Positions 1 through 9,137 of a DNA stretch of 64,000 nt are shown piece by piece. Both the position numbers and the translations under genes were made by a program. Every line of letters begins with the position of its first letter. The first letter of the stretch is position 1. This stretch comes from Arachidicoccus soli (GTDB lineage Bacteria; Bacteroidota; Bacteroidia; Chitinophagales; Chitinophagaceae), in assembly GCF_003600625.1 (NCBI RefSeq), contig NZ_CP032489.1:3782001-3846000 (forward strand), given 5' to 3'. The notes under the pieces are model-generated. The model made no database searches, was not told where the DNA came from, and worked only from the letters and a program-made list of their open reading frames with translations.

Positions 1-1145
1 GCCAATTGGCTAAATTTGGGCGTAGTAAAGAAAAGCGCAGTGATGCCAAATTGGTGGTATTGGCATTGGTCGTGAACCTGGAAGGTTTCGTCAAATACTC
101 TCAGATCTTTGAAGGCAATATGGCAGATAGCACCAGCCTGCAGAAGTTAATAGAGGACTTATCCCTCAGGACGTCTTCTGCGCAGCGAAAACCCACGATC
201 GTCATGGACGCCGGGATCGCTACTCAAAAGAACCTGGAACTTCTTAAGAGCAAAAAGTTTGAATATATGTGCGTAGCAAGATCTAGCCTGAATAAATACA
301 CTATAGATACAGATAGTGATCCTGTTAAGATAGCGGACAAAAAAGGCCAACCCTTGACCCTGCAAAAAGTAAAAGTAGAGGGCAATACGGACACCTGGCT
401 TCTTGTACATAGTGAAGCAAAGGCAGTGAAGGAATCCGGCATGAACAGTCGTTTCAGTCAGCGCTATGAACAAGGCCTGGAAAATATAAGGGCTAGCCTG
501 ACAAAGAAAAGTGGTGTCAAGAAACAGGAAAAGGTCAGTGAGCGGATAGGGCGGCTTAAAGCCAAATATCCAAGCATGAATAGATATTACGATATCCAAC
601 TAGCTATTGACGAAAATGGTATCGTAACGGAACTTACCTGGCAACAAAAGCCTGTGGAGAAAAAAGAGGGCCATTACCTGTTACGAACAACGCTTGATGA
701 AAAACAGGAAGCCACGCAGTGGGCAGTGTATAATGCTATAAGGAACATTGAAGGCTCATTTCGTTGTTTGAAAAACGATCTGGATCTAAGACCCATCTTT
801 CATAAAACAGATGAAGCCTCTATGGCACACCTGCATCTGGGTATCTTGGCTTACTGGACCGTTAATACACTCAGATATCAGCTTAAAGCGAAAGGCATCC
901 AAAATGAATGGACCGACATCAGAAGAATTATGGATACCCAAAAACTGGTGACCACTACCATGGTCGATCAGTATGATCAGTTGATTACCATACGCCAATG
1001 TAGTGAACCGGAGGCTAAGGTTATGGAGATTTATACCGCATTAAATTACAAGCTCCAACCGTTCACTCGCAAAAAATCTGTAGTCCCACTTTCTGAAAAT
1101 CAAAAAATTGAAACGCCTGCTACTAGGGCTAAACGATCGGGTTAA
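1..1145 (+). CDS. IS1634/IS4-type DDE transposase, 5' truncated by the window
   Basis: The reading frame is open to the left edge (first full codon at position 3), so this is the C-terminal 380 or so residues of a transposase. Seen: a GRSKEKRSDAK segment followed by EGNMAD, then VMDAGIAT (second catalytic Asp region), and near the C-terminus IRNIEGSFRCLK with LRPIFHKTDE, the YREK-like segment that carries the catalytic Glu in IS4-superfamily (IS1634/IS1549 group) enzymes. These act by DDE cut-and-paste transposition. The frame shows no stop codon, so the visible part looks intact. It ends 13 bp from the convergent MFS gene. Assignment to IS1634 rather than another IS4-related group is by pattern recall. 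Confidence 0.85.
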   Translation, partial: QLAKFGRSKEKRSDAKLVVLALVVNLEGFVKYSQIFEGNMADSTSLQKLIEDLSLRTSSAQRKPTIVMDAGIATQKNLELLKSKKFEYMCVARSSLNKYTIDTDSDPVKIADKKGQPLTLQKVKVEGNTDTWLLVHSEAKAVKESGMNSRFSQRYEQGLENIRASLTKKSGVKKQEKVSERIGRLKAKYPSMNRYYDIQLAIDENGIVTELTWQQKPVEKKEGHYLLRTTLDEKQEATQWAVYNAIRNIEGSFRCLKNDLDLRPIFHKTDEASMAHLHLGILAYWTVNTLRYQLKAKGIQNEWTDIRRIMDTQKLVTTTMVDQYDQLITIRQCSEPEAKVMEIYTALNYKLQPFTRKKSVVPLSENQKIETPATRAKRSG

Positions 1146-1158
1146 GTTGCAATGTGGG
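1..1158 (+). mobile_element. Right part of an IS1634-like insertion sequence
   Basis: The transposase stop lies at 1143-1145 and non-IS coding sequence (the MFS gene on the other strand) begins by about 1162, so the IS right end must lie within about 1146-1161. The probable terminal sequence includes TTGCAATGTGGG. The left end is outside the window, so the inverted repeat and target duplication cannot be confirmed; the right boundary given is an estimate. Confidence 0.55.
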
Positions 1159-2364
1159 TTAATAAGTCTGTTCATCAAAAGCAATCTGAATTTTCTCCAT
1201 TTTTTTCTTATTTGTGATAAATCGGCTTCGCCATGCAACTATGGCTGATAATAATGTCATAAAGATTAATAAAGATAGGGCTTTAGAAAGATTGGTTTTT
1301 TCTGCGATAAAACCAATAACGGATGGGCCTGTAAGAAAGCCGATCAATCCTCCTGTGGTCACCATTGCAAATCCTTCTACAGTACTTATACCCGGAATAT
1401 GCGCCGAAGCTCTAAACAACACCGGTACAATACAACAACAACCTAGTCCAATCAAAATATACCCTGCAATAACAATCGGTATTAACCAAGCAGTCACAAC
1501 AGTTAAGAATCCTGTCGCAGCAATCAGACAACCGGTAATGACCACTTTTTTGCTGCCAAACCGACCGACTAAACTATCACCATTGAGTCGCCCAAAAGTC
1601 ATAGCAAAAGAAAATCCTGCATAACCTAAACTTATCATTGCCTTTGGCGCATGCATTGTTTCTTTCAAATAAATAGCACTCCAATCGGCAACGCAGCCTT
1701 CAGCCATATAACTTACTAAACAAATAAATGCAATCCCCAATATCCCTAAAGAAGGTAACTTAAAAGATGATCTGGAGTGAATAATTTCTTTATTGCCCAA
1801 TAAATAATTTCTATTAGCATAATTAACAGTAACAATTGCGGCAACTATAATGACTATTTGCCAGCCTGAAGGTACATGAATTGAAAACCAGAAAGCAGCA
1901 AGAATTGCACTTACACCACCCCCTAAACTATACATACTGTGGCAAGTACTCATCATGAGCCGATTGTATTTCTTTTCCATATTGTTGACAGTGGCATTGA
2001 TAGAAACACCATTCAGAAAACTATTAAATCCATAACAATAAAGACAACCCCAAAACATTATGCGGTTTAAAGAATTGATTTGAAATATCATTACTGTACA
2101 TTGGCACAGATAGCCATAGAACATCCATTTACCTACTTGTACTTTACTAAATATTCTCGTTGACAATAACATAGCTGTAACCGCTCCCAAAGGAGATAAT
2201 AATAAAGACAAGCCTAGGCTTCCATCTGAAAAACCAAATCTTTCCTTAATGCCGGGAATGGATGCCACCCAAGTGCCAAAAAGTAAACTAGACGTGGCAT
2301 ATAGAAAAGCTACTGCTAATGCAGGTTTTATTCTTATAAAAGATGAAATATTTTTAAACATCAC
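1159..2364 (-). CDS. MFS transporter (YbjJ-like)
   Basis: A 401-residue, strongly hydrophobic protein with about 12 predicted membrane segments. The N-terminal stretch FGTWVASIPGIKERFGFSDG resembles the start of YbjJ-type major facilitator proteins (ATWATRIPxIRDxLGLSxA), and a NATVNNMEKKY loop followed by HSMYSLGGG is also typical of that group. Substrate unknown. The start is the ATG complement at 2362-2364. Its last codon and stop lie right at the presumed end of the neighbouring insertion sequence, so the native C-terminus could have been altered. Transcribed away from surA, which is followed by a terminator, so it has its own promoter. Confidence 0.8.
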   Translation of the reverse strand: MMFKNISSFIRIKPALAVAFLYATSSLLFGTWVASIPGIKERFGFSDGSLGLSLLLSPLGAVTAMLLSTRIFSKVQVGKWMFYGYLCQCTVMIFQINSLNRIMFWGCLYCYGFNSFLNGVSINATVNNMEKKYNRLMMSTCHSMYSLGGGVSAILAAFWFSIHVPSGWQIVIIVAAIVTVNYANRNYLLGNKEIIHSRSSFKLPSLGILGIAFICLVSYMAEGCVADWSAIYLKETMHAPKAMISLGYAGFSFAMTFGRLNGDSLVGRFGSKKVVITGCLIAATGFLTVVTAWLIPIVIAGYILIGLGCCCIVPVLFRASAHIPGISTVEGFAMVTTGGLIGFLTGPSVIGFIAEKTNLSKALSLLIFMTLLSAIVAWRSRFITNKKKMEKIQIAFDEQTY

Positions 2365-2409
2365 AAATCAAGTTATTTTGGAGCACCCATTTCTCCGCAA
2401 AGTTTACCT

Positions 2410-2436
2410 AAAAAAGCCAGACAAAAATGTCTGGCT
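2410..2436 (-). terminator. Intrinsic terminator of the surA-like gene
   Basis: Perfect 9-bp stem AGCCAGACA (2415-2423) / TGTCTGGCT (2428-2436) with an AAAA loop; read on the minus strand it is followed by a run of T (2410-2414). Confidence 0.85.
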
Positions 2437-2456
2437 AATCATATAAATTAAATTTA

Positions 2457-3872
2457 CTATTTTATACTATTAGCAGAATAGTGTTCAACTCTATTTTCAG
2501 AATTCTTCATCCATTCTTGCAATTCCGAACAATGGGCATATGCAGGGTCTATTTGAATATAGAAATCTTTCATGTGTGTAGTAAGCCATTTATTCATTGC
2601 CATTTGCTGTTTATAAGCCAGTGCATTTGATTGTATTGTAGCGTAATCGTCACTCAAGTTTTCCCTATGCGGCTTTGTGCGAGATTGAAGATAGACGATT
2701 CTCACAGCCTTCCGTCCATTATTATCCGTAAATACTTGTGGAATAGAATAGTCGCCTACTTTCATTGTAGGCAGTAGCGTAGCTAAGTCTTTATCCTGCA
2801 TTTCATCGATGGTAAAAGGAGTAATCGGATTATATGGCGAACCTCCCATGATGGCGCCTGCATTAAATTTAGCATCTTTATTATCGTTATATAAACTAAA
2901 TGCTGCAGCGAAAGAAAGTTTTTTATCCACTAATAGATTGCGGACACTATCTAACTTACTAAGTGCGGCTTTTATTTCCACATCTGTTACCGGAGGTATT
3001 TTCAATATATGACGAACAATAGCATCGTTACCAGCACGACTAACCATTTGAATAATATGATAACCGAATTGTGATTTTACAACCGGTGAAATCTGCCCTT
3101 CACGCAAACGGAATGCAGCAGCCATAAAATCCGGATCAAACTTCCCTTTATCATCTTCTCTATTCATACTAAATTGTCCACCATTATCTTTTGCGCTTGG
3201 ATCATCCGAATACAATTTAGCCAGGTTGCTAAAATTCGCTTTCCCGGTCTCTACTTCCTTTTTCCAACCCTCTAATTGACTTTTTATTAAATCTACAACA
3301 TCTTGATTGGGTGTAGGATAGATTATTATTTGGTTGGCTTCAAATTGACTTTCATAAAAACGCAAACTATCTTTTGGAATCTGATTAAAATAAGCTTCTA
3401 CTTCGGCTGGTGTTACAGTAACGTCCTGTGTTATTTTTTGCTGCATTTTTTGAGACAGCAATTGTTCCCGTAAATCCGGTAAAAGGTTATCGTGCATTTG
3501 ATCAATAGTCATGCCAGAAGCTTTCTCTACAGCCTCTTTAGAGCCATACATACTCATAAAATACCGCATCCGGTTTTGAAAGGCTGCTTCTACTTCATCA
3601 TTGGAAAAAGGTAAAGAATCCCGCTGTGCCTGTATAGCTAAAGCTTTGCGCATTATTTGATTTTGCAATATTTCGCAATCCAGATCAGGAGGTAGATTCT
3701 GTGCATTAGGCGCATTTTTATATTGATTTACGCCTTGATCAATTTCAGACTTTAAAATAATATTGTCTCCGACTTGAGCAATAATCTTATCTAATACAAC
3801 TTTTTGCTGCTGGCCAAAAGCACTCATAGCTATTATTACAAAAAGTGTATTTAAAAATAAATATTTCTTCAT
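2457..3872 (-). CDS. surA: SurA-like periplasmic peptidyl-prolyl isomerase/chaperone
   Basis: A 471-residue exported protein with signal peptide ending near SAFGQQ (residues 1-22). Architecture matches SurA: an N-terminal helical chaperone part (KIIAQVGDNIILKSEID, about 28-45), a canonical parvulin domain around 175-275 with the DNGGQF and FGYHIIQM motifs, and a second, weaker parvulin-like part beginning at VRHILKIPP. SurA escorts unfolded beta-barrel proteins to the outer membrane. In Bacteroidota the label surA is by architecture rather than proven function. It lies downstream of infB on the same strand but is separated by a hairpin, and has its own terminator. Confidence 0.8.
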   Translation of the reverse strand: MKKYLFLNTLFVIIAMSAFGQQQKVVLDKIIAQVGDNIILKSEIDQGVNQYKNAPNAQNLPPDLDCEILQNQIMRKALAIQAQRDSLPFSNDEVEAAFQNRMRYFMSMYGSKEAVEKASGMTIDQMHDNLLPDLREQLLSQKMQQKITQDVTVTPAEVEAYFNQIPKDSLRFYESQFEANQIIIYPTPNQDVVDLIKSQLEGWKKEVETGKANFSNLAKLYSDDPSAKDNGGQFSMNREDDKGKFDPDFMAAAFRLREGQISPVVKSQFGYHIIQMVSRAGNDAIVRHILKIPPVTDVEIKAALSKLDSVRNLLVDKKLSFAAAFSLYNDNKDAKFNAGAIMGGSPYNPITPFTIDEMQDKDLATLLPTMKVGDYSIPQVFTDNNGRKAVRIVYLQSRTKPHRENLSDDYATIQSNALAYKQQMAMNKWLTTHMKDFYIQIDPAYAHCSELQEWMKNSENRVEHYSANSIK

Positions 3873-4004
3873 TGAGTTGTATGCGTTGCTGTTTTAATCT
3901 TTTAAACAAAGACTCTATTCTACAAGAGTATCAAAAATAGGAATTTGACAACAGTTTCATTATTTATAAAGCCAATTTAACAAAATAAATATAGGCATTT
4001 ATAC

Positions 4005-4043
4005 AATAAGGCTAAACCTTCTTGAAAATGATTTAGCCTTATT
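4005..4043. terminator. Hairpin between infB and the surA-like gene
   Basis: Perfect 12-bp inverted repeat AATAAGGCTAAA (4005-4016) / TTTAGCCTTATT (4032-4043) with a 15-nt loop, just downstream of infB. There is no long T-run after it on the minus strand, so termination may be partial or factor-dependent. Confidence 0.55.
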
Positions 4044-4076
4044 GGTCCGTCAATTTAAAAAACAATAATTCATTTT

Positions 4077-7000
4077 TTAAAGTGTACGTTTTATTTCTTC
4101 TTGTTCGTATGCTACGATATTGTCGCCAACATGAATATCTGTAAAGTTTTTCAATGTAAGACCACATTCATAACCTTGTGCTACATCTTTCATATCATCT
4201 TTAAAGCGTTTCAAGCTGCCCAATTCGGCATAAGCTCCTTCTTGACGGGGGTAGACCAAAATACCGTCTCTGAACAAGCGAACTTTATGATCACGTTTAA
4301 CTTTCCCTTCCAATACATAACATCCGGCAACAGTTGCTTTATCAAATTTGTATACCTCACGTATTTCCACGGTCGCCACTTCTTTTTCCTGTACTTTAGG
4401 TTCCAGCATACCTTCCATTGCGCTCTTGATTTCTTCAATTGCATTATAGATAATAGAGTATGTCTTAATTTCTACCCCTTCAACGTCAGCCAGTCTAGCT
4501 GCTTGCGAAGATGCCCGCACATTAAATCCAAGAATAATGGCATCTGATGCCGTTGCCAGCAACACGTCACTTTCAGAAATCTGACCTACGGCTTTATGTA
4601 CCACACTTACAACGATTTCTTCGGTAGAAAGTTTTTGTAGTGAGTCACTCAATGCCTCTACTGAACCATCCACATCACCTTTGATAATGATGTTCAGTTC
4701 TTTAAAGTTACCTAATGCTAAACGACGGCCGATTTCATCCAGCGTAATATGTTTACGTGTACGCAATCCTTGCTCACGCATGATTTGTGCCCGTTTATTA
4801 GCTATATCTTTTGCTTCAGACTCTTCGTTGTAAACTTTTATTTTTTCACCCGCTTGAGGAGCGCCATTTAATCCAAGGACCTGAACAGGAGTAGATGGAC
4901 CGGCTATTTCAATACGTTGATTTAGCTCATTAAACATGGCTTTCATTCTCCCATAATATTGACCTGCTACGACTAGATCTCCTTGACGTAGTGTTCCGTT
5001 TTGTACCAATAGAGTGGCTACATAACCTCGACCTTTATCCAATGATGCCTCAACAATAGAGCCCGTAGCCTCTTTATCTGGGTTGGCTTTTAAGTCTAGA
5101 ACTTCTGCCTCCAACAATATTTTTTCCAATAATGCATCTACATTCAGCCCTTGTTTAGCCGAAATCTCTTGACTTTGAAATTTGCCACCCCACTCTTCCA
5201 CCAAAATATTCATTTGGGAAAGTTGTTCGTATATTTTTTGGGGGTTCGCTCCATCTTTATCAATTTTATTAATAGCAAATATCATAGGTACGCCGGCGGC
5301 CTGTGCGTGACTGATAGCCTCCTTTGTTTGAGGCATTACCGCATCATCCGCTGCTATTACAATTACCGCAATGTCTGTAATTTTAGCACCACGGGCACGC
5401 ATCGCAGTAAAGGCTTCGTGACCCGGAGTATCTAAGAAAGTAATATTTTTATTTTCATCTACATTTACAACATACGCCCCAATGTGCTGGGTAATACCAC
5501 CTGCTTCACCACTTGCAACTTTTGTGCGACGAATATAATCCAGTAAAGATGTTTTACCATGATCCACGTGTCCCATGATTGTTACGATTGGATTACGCGA
5601 TTTCAAATCTTCCAGATCGTCTTCCTCATCTTCATCCACTTCATCTTCTACATCATCAAGGTTGATAAAGGATACCTCAAAACCAAATTCTTCCGTTACC
5701 AATTCTATCACTTCTGCATCCAAACGCTGATTAATAGAAACCATTATTCCAAGACCCATACACTTTCCAATAACGTCTGCAAAACTCACATCCATTAAAT
5801 TGGCCAATTCACTTACAGTAATAAATTCTGTAACCTGTAATCTTTTGTCCTCTTGGTTCTCTCTAGCCTCTTGCGCTTCCGCCATTTCCTGACGTTTTTC
5901 GCGACGATATTTAGCTTTGGTTTTGGTACGTGAACCCGCTGAGCCAGCAAGCTTAGCCTGCGTTTCTTTTATTTTTTCCTGAATTCTCTTTTGGTCAATT
6001 TCCTTATCCACTTCATTATGAGGTGGCCTGTTATTACCTCCTCTTGCTCCAGGTCTGTTATTATTCCCGGGTCGATTATTGCCTTGCGGACGTGGGTGAG
6101 CACTTCCTCCTTGACGTCCTCCACCATTATTATGAGGTCGATTATCTGTAGAAGAGGGTGTTTGCGCTCCTCCTGGTCGCTTATTCTCAATAGGAATGCG
6201 TTTCCGCTTTCTATTAGCATCTTTAGAAGGCTTCGGCCTAGTATCACTATCAACAGGCAATTGTATCTTACCCAAAATCTTTGGCCCTTCAATTCTGGTC
6301 GCACGAATATTTTCAATTACCGGAGGTTCATTTACAACAGGTGTTTGTATTTCACGAGCATTTACAGGCTTTTCTTCCTGTTTTATTTCTTTAGGCTTAG
6401 GCTTAGTTTCTTGTGGTGCTTGTTTTAATTTTTCATCTTGTTGAATTGGCGTCTTTTTAGCAGAAGGAGTCGTTTCCACCTTTGGTTCAGGTTTCTTTGC
6501 TACCTTCTTGGGCCTGGTAGAAGAATCAATCTGGGATAGGTCAATTTTATTTAAGACTTTGGGGCTTTCAAGTTCAGGTGCTACTATTTTAAGCTTTTCC
6601 TTAGTTGTTTCTTCTAGCGGAATATTATTCGCAGTAGAATCCTCCACTGGCTTTTCTTCCTCCTTTTTCTCCTCCATTACTGGCGGTTCAATAATTTCAG
6701 GAACCTCTGCTTTTTGCTCCTTCACAGGTAGAGGAGTAACTTCAACCGGAGCAGGAATTATTTCAGGCGTTGGTGCAGGCAATTCCACATCTTCAACAAT
6801 ATCCACTACTTCTGGTTTAGCCTCTGCTTCTTCTTTCTTCTTCTTATCAGCTTGTTGCTGTTGATTGCCGGCACTTTTAGGAATTTCGATTTTGTCAGCT
6901 TTGTCTTTTGCTAACTTATCGCTCTGAAACTCGCGCTGAAGTGCAATATACTGCCCTTCCGACAATTTTGTCGTCGGTTTTAGTTCATCTTTATTAAATC

Positions 7001-7091
7001 CTTTGCTTTCAAGAAATTCGATGAGCGTATCGTGCCCAATATTAAACTCCTTGGCGGCGGCCAATAACCTTGGTAATTTCAATTCTGCCAT
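4077..7091 (-). CDS. infB: Translation initiation factor IF-2
   Basis: A 1004-residue GTPase that positions initiator fMet-tRNA on the 30S subunit. Seen: an N-terminal IF2_N module (residues 1-50, [12 protein letters not shown]), a long low-complexity Pro/Lys/Glu linker (about 70-340) then Asn/Gly/Arg-rich (340-400), a second IF2_N-like module (about 420-485), the G domain with GHVDHGKT (about 507), [12 protein letters not shown] and SAK, and the C-terminal beta-barrel domains. The linker is typical of Bacteroidota IF-2. Last gene of the rimP-nusA-infB operon, 97 bp after nusA. Confidence 0.97.
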   Translation of the reverse strand: MAELKLPRLLAAAKEFNIGHDTLIEFLESKGFNKDELKPTTKLSEGQYIALQREFQSDKLAKDKADKIEIPKSAGNQQQQADKKKKEEAEAKPEVVDIVEDVELPAPTPEIIPAPVEVTPLPVKEQKAEVPEIIEPPVMEEKKEEEKPVEDSTANNIPLEETTKEKLKIVAPELESPKVLNKIDLSQIDSSTRPKKVAKKPEPKVETTPSAKKTPIQQDEKLKQAPQETKPKPKEIKQEEKPVNAREIQTPVVNEPPVIENIRATRIEGPKILGKIQLPVDSDTRPKPSKDANRKRKRIPIENKRPGGAQTPSSTDNRPHNNGGGRQGGSAHPRPQGNNRPGNNNRPGARGGNNRPPHNEVDKEIDQKRIQEKIKETQAKLAGSAGSRTKTKAKYRREKRQEMAEAQEARENQEDKRLQVTEFITVSELANLMDVSFADVIGKCMGLGIMVSINQRLDAEVIELVTEEFGFEVSFINLDDVEDEVDEDEEDDLEDLKSRNPIVTIMGHVDHGKTSLLDYIRRTKVASGEAGGITQHIGAYVVNVDENKNITFLDTPGHEAFTAMRARGAKITDIAVIVIAADDAVMPQTKEAISHAQAAGVPMIFAINKIDKDGANPQKIYEQLSQMNILVEEWGGKFQSQEISAKQGLNVDALLEKILLEAEVLDLKANPDKEATGSIVEASLDKGRGYVATLLVQNGTLRQGDLVVAGQYYGRMKAMFNELNQRIEIAGPSTPVQVLGLNGAPQAGEKIKVYNEESEAKDIANKRAQIMREQGLRTRKHITLDEIGRRLALGNFKELNIIIKGDVDGSVEALSDSLQKLSTEEIVVSVVHKAVGQISESDVLLATASDAIILGFNVRASSQAARLADVEGVEIKTYSIIYNAIEEIKSAMEGMLEPKVQEKEVATVEIREVYKFDKATVAGCYVLEGKVKRDHKVRLFRDGILVYPRQEGAYAELGSLKRFKDDMKDVAQGYECGLTLKNFTDIHVGDNIVAYEQEEIKRTL

Positions 7092-7188
7092 ATCTATTTT
7101 TAGTGGTAAGCTTTATTAGAATCTTGATTTTGTAACTGATTTCAATTACTGCCTTTACAGCATGTTACTTCATCATTTTTACTATCGC

Positions 7189-8433
7189 TTACTCTTTTTC
7201 AAATTCTTCTTCAAGAATGCGTCTAACCTCTTGAATGGTTTCTTTTTCTAAATCTGTTCTTCTTTCCAATTCTTCTGCAGTCAAATTCAATACGCTACGC
7301 GCAGTATCGCAGCCGACTCCCTTCAATATTGTAATAATCCATTCATCAATTTCATCACTAAATTCTTCTAAATCAATATCATATTCTTCAGTTTCTTCGT
7401 TTTCACGATAGACATCAATATTATAACCGGTTAATTCACATGCCAGTTTAATATTTACGCCTCTACGACCAATAGCTAAGGAAACCTGATCGGAAGGCAA
7501 ATACACTTCGGCACGTTTCTTCTCATTATCCAATTCCATATAACTGATATGAGAAGGCGTTAGCGAGCGCTGAATAAGTAACTGTGTATTATTGGTAAAA
7601 TTAATTACATCAATATTCTCATTTTTCAATTCTCGAACAATTCCGTGAATACGGCTACCTTTCATACCTACGCAAGCGCCTACCGGATCTATTCTGTCGT
7701 CGTAACTCTCTACTGCTACTTTAGCTCTTTCACCCGGCTCACGCACGATTTTCTTAATAGTAATAAGTCCTTCCGCAATTTCCGGAACTTCCATTTCCAA
7801 TAATTTTTCCAGGAACAACGGGCTCGTACGACTAAGAATAATAACGGGTGTATTATTTTTTATATCTACACGGCTAATAATTGCACGAATACTTTCTCCT
7901 TTTTTAAAAAAGTCTTGTGGTATTTGCTCTGATTTAGGCAATATAAGCTCATTTCCGTCATCATCCAAAAGTAAAACTTCTTTGCGCCATACCTGATACA
8001 CTTCCGCATTAATCATTTCACCCAAGCGCTCTTCATATTTTTGAACCAAAACGTTTTTCTTCAAATCGCCAATACGACTGGCCAAAGTTTGTTTAGCAGC
8101 CAGTATTGCACGACGACCAAAGTCATACAAATCTACCGACTCAATCAACTCTTCACCTACTTCAAAATCGGGCTCTATTTTAATAGCTTCACTATAAGCA
8201 ATTTCGGCGAGTGGGTCTTCTACTTCACCATCTTCCACAATCATCCGGCGACGGAAAATTTCAAGGTCACCTTGTTCAGCATTTACGATTACGTCGAAGT
8301 TCTCGTCGCTGATATATTTTTTACGAAGTAATGTTTTAAACACATCTTCCACGACTTTCATCATCGTGGGACGGTCAATGTTTTCCGCATCTTTAAATTC
8401 TTGGAATGCTTCGATTAGATTGATACTTGCCAT
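7189..8433 (-). CDS. nusA: Transcription termination/antitermination factor NusA
   Basis: A 414-residue RNA polymerase-binding protein that modulates pausing, termination and antitermination. Domains in order: N-terminal polymerase-binding domain (1-125), S1 domain (about 135-200, ending near VIILSRTSPLFLEKLL), KH1 and KH2 (about 205-345, with GACVGMKGSRIHGIVREL and AIGRRGVNIKLA), then a short acidic tail with one helix-hairpin-helix-like segment (GVGCDTARSVLNLT). It lacks the two long C-terminal acidic repeats of the E. coli protein, as is usual outside gammaproteobacteria. Sits between rimP and infB. Confidence 0.97.
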   Translation of the reverse strand: MASINLIEAFQEFKDAENIDRPTMMKVVEDVFKTLLRKKYISDENFDVIVNAEQGDLEIFRRRMIVEDGEVEDPLAEIAYSEAIKIEPDFEVGEELIESVDLYDFGRRAILAAKQTLASRIGDLKKNVLVQKYEERLGEMINAEVYQVWRKEVLLLDDDGNELILPKSEQIPQDFFKKGESIRAIISRVDIKNNTPVIILSRTSPLFLEKLLEMEVPEIAEGLITIKKIVREPGERAKVAVESYDDRIDPVGACVGMKGSRIHGIVRELKNENIDVINFTNNTQLLIQRSLTPSHISYMELDNEKKRAEVYLPSDQVSLAIGRRGVNIKLACELTGYNIDVYRENEETEEYDIDLEEFSDEIDEWIITILKGVGCDTARSVLNLTAEELERRTDLEKETIQEVRRILEEEFEKE

Positions 8434-8472
8434 ATTCTATACCATTTTAGCAGGCCTTTGTTCTCTGCTTTT

Positions 8473-8943
8473 TTAAAACTGAATTTGTACGATTGTTGAT
8501 TTTATATTGTCAAACGAGCAATTTAATTGTTCTGTTACAAGTTTTTTCCCTTTTCCTGTTGAGTGTTCTATAGTAATACCAGATTCAGCAACCTCTAATA
8601 ACGTCCCTTCATTTTTAGTTTCATCGTTAAGTAGCACCTCTACTTTACGGCCAATATTTTTTTTGTATTGACGTATATTTACTAAAGGCTCATCTACACC
8701 AGGAGAAGATACTTCCAGCGAGAAATCGCCTTCTGGATACAATTGCTGCTCTTCTATTTTTTTATATAAGGCCCTATTTATTTTAATACACTTGTCAATA
8801 GTAATGCCATTATCACCGTCTATATAAATCTTAAAATTATGGGTGGGCTTTACCTTGAATTTTACCTTAAAATATTCAGTCTCGTCAGATAAAATTTCAT
8901 CTAACAATTGCTCTATTAATGCTGCTTTTTCCAAATCGGCCAT
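8473..8943 (-). CDS. rimP: Ribosome maturation factor RimP
   Basis: A 156-residue protein needed for 30S subunit maturation. Seen: the N-terminal alpha/beta domain with IYIDGDNGITIDKCIKINR and DFSLEVSSPGVDEPL, then the small SH3-like C-terminal domain starting at GRKVEVLL. The start is set at the ATG complement at 8941-8943 (MADLEKAAL); a longer reading frame from 9015 would run through the leader hairpin and encode nothing conserved. First gene of the rimP-nusA-infB operon, 39 bp before nusA. Confidence 0.95.
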   Translation of the reverse strand: MADLEKAALIEQLLDEILSDETEYFKVKFKVKPTHNFKIYIDGDNGITIDKCIKINRALYKKIEEQQLYPEGDFSLEVSSPGVDEPLVNIRQYKKNIGRKVEVLLNDETKNEGTLLEVAESGITIEHSTGKGKKLVTEQLNCSFDNIKSTIVQIQF

Positions 8944-8967
8944 AAAAAATACTTTTGAAAATAAGAG

Positions 8968-8990
8968 AAGGGAACGGTTGCCGTTCCCTT
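8968..8990 (-). promoter_or_regulatory. Leader hairpin in front of rimP
   Basis: Perfect 10-bp stem AAGGGAACGG (8968-8977) / CCGTTCCCTT (8981-8990) with a 3-nt loop, between the promoter and the rimP start. It is GC-rich for this genome and followed on the minus strand by CTCTTATTTTC. It could act as an attenuator or an mRNA-protecting structure. Confidence 0.6.
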
Positions 8991-9012
8991 CATCTCCCTC
9001 GCTATTCTGCCG

Positions 9013-9045
9013 CAAAGGTAAGGTAATATTGCTGTTTCTACCAAA
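9013..9045 (-). promoter_or_regulatory. Promoter of the rimP-nusA-infB operon
   Basis: On the minus strand the -7 element TACCTTTG (9013-9020) matches the Bacteroidota consensus TAnnTTTG, with TTTG (9042-9045) 21 nt upstream as the -33 element. It predicts a leader of about 60 nt containing the hairpin at 8968-8990. Confidence 0.7.
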
Positions 9046-9137
9046 AAAATGAATAGAGAATTACACTAATAGAATTTATTTCAGAAAATCTTTCATTTTT
9101 AAGACAATTTCTATAATTTCTCTCTTCAAATAGGCTT

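Noticed and set aside
159-599. Minus-strand open frame inside the transposase
   Set aside because: Antisense shadow of a well-supported DDE transposase; no domain or export logic of its own.
5969-6444. Several open frames on both strands within the infB linker
   Set aside because: The low-complexity Pro/Lys/Asn-rich IF-2 linker leaves other frames open; their translations are repetitive and unlike known proteins.
8944-9015. N-terminal extension of RimP to 9015
   Set aside because: It would cover the leader hairpin and begin right beside the -7 element; the extra residues are not conserved in RimP.
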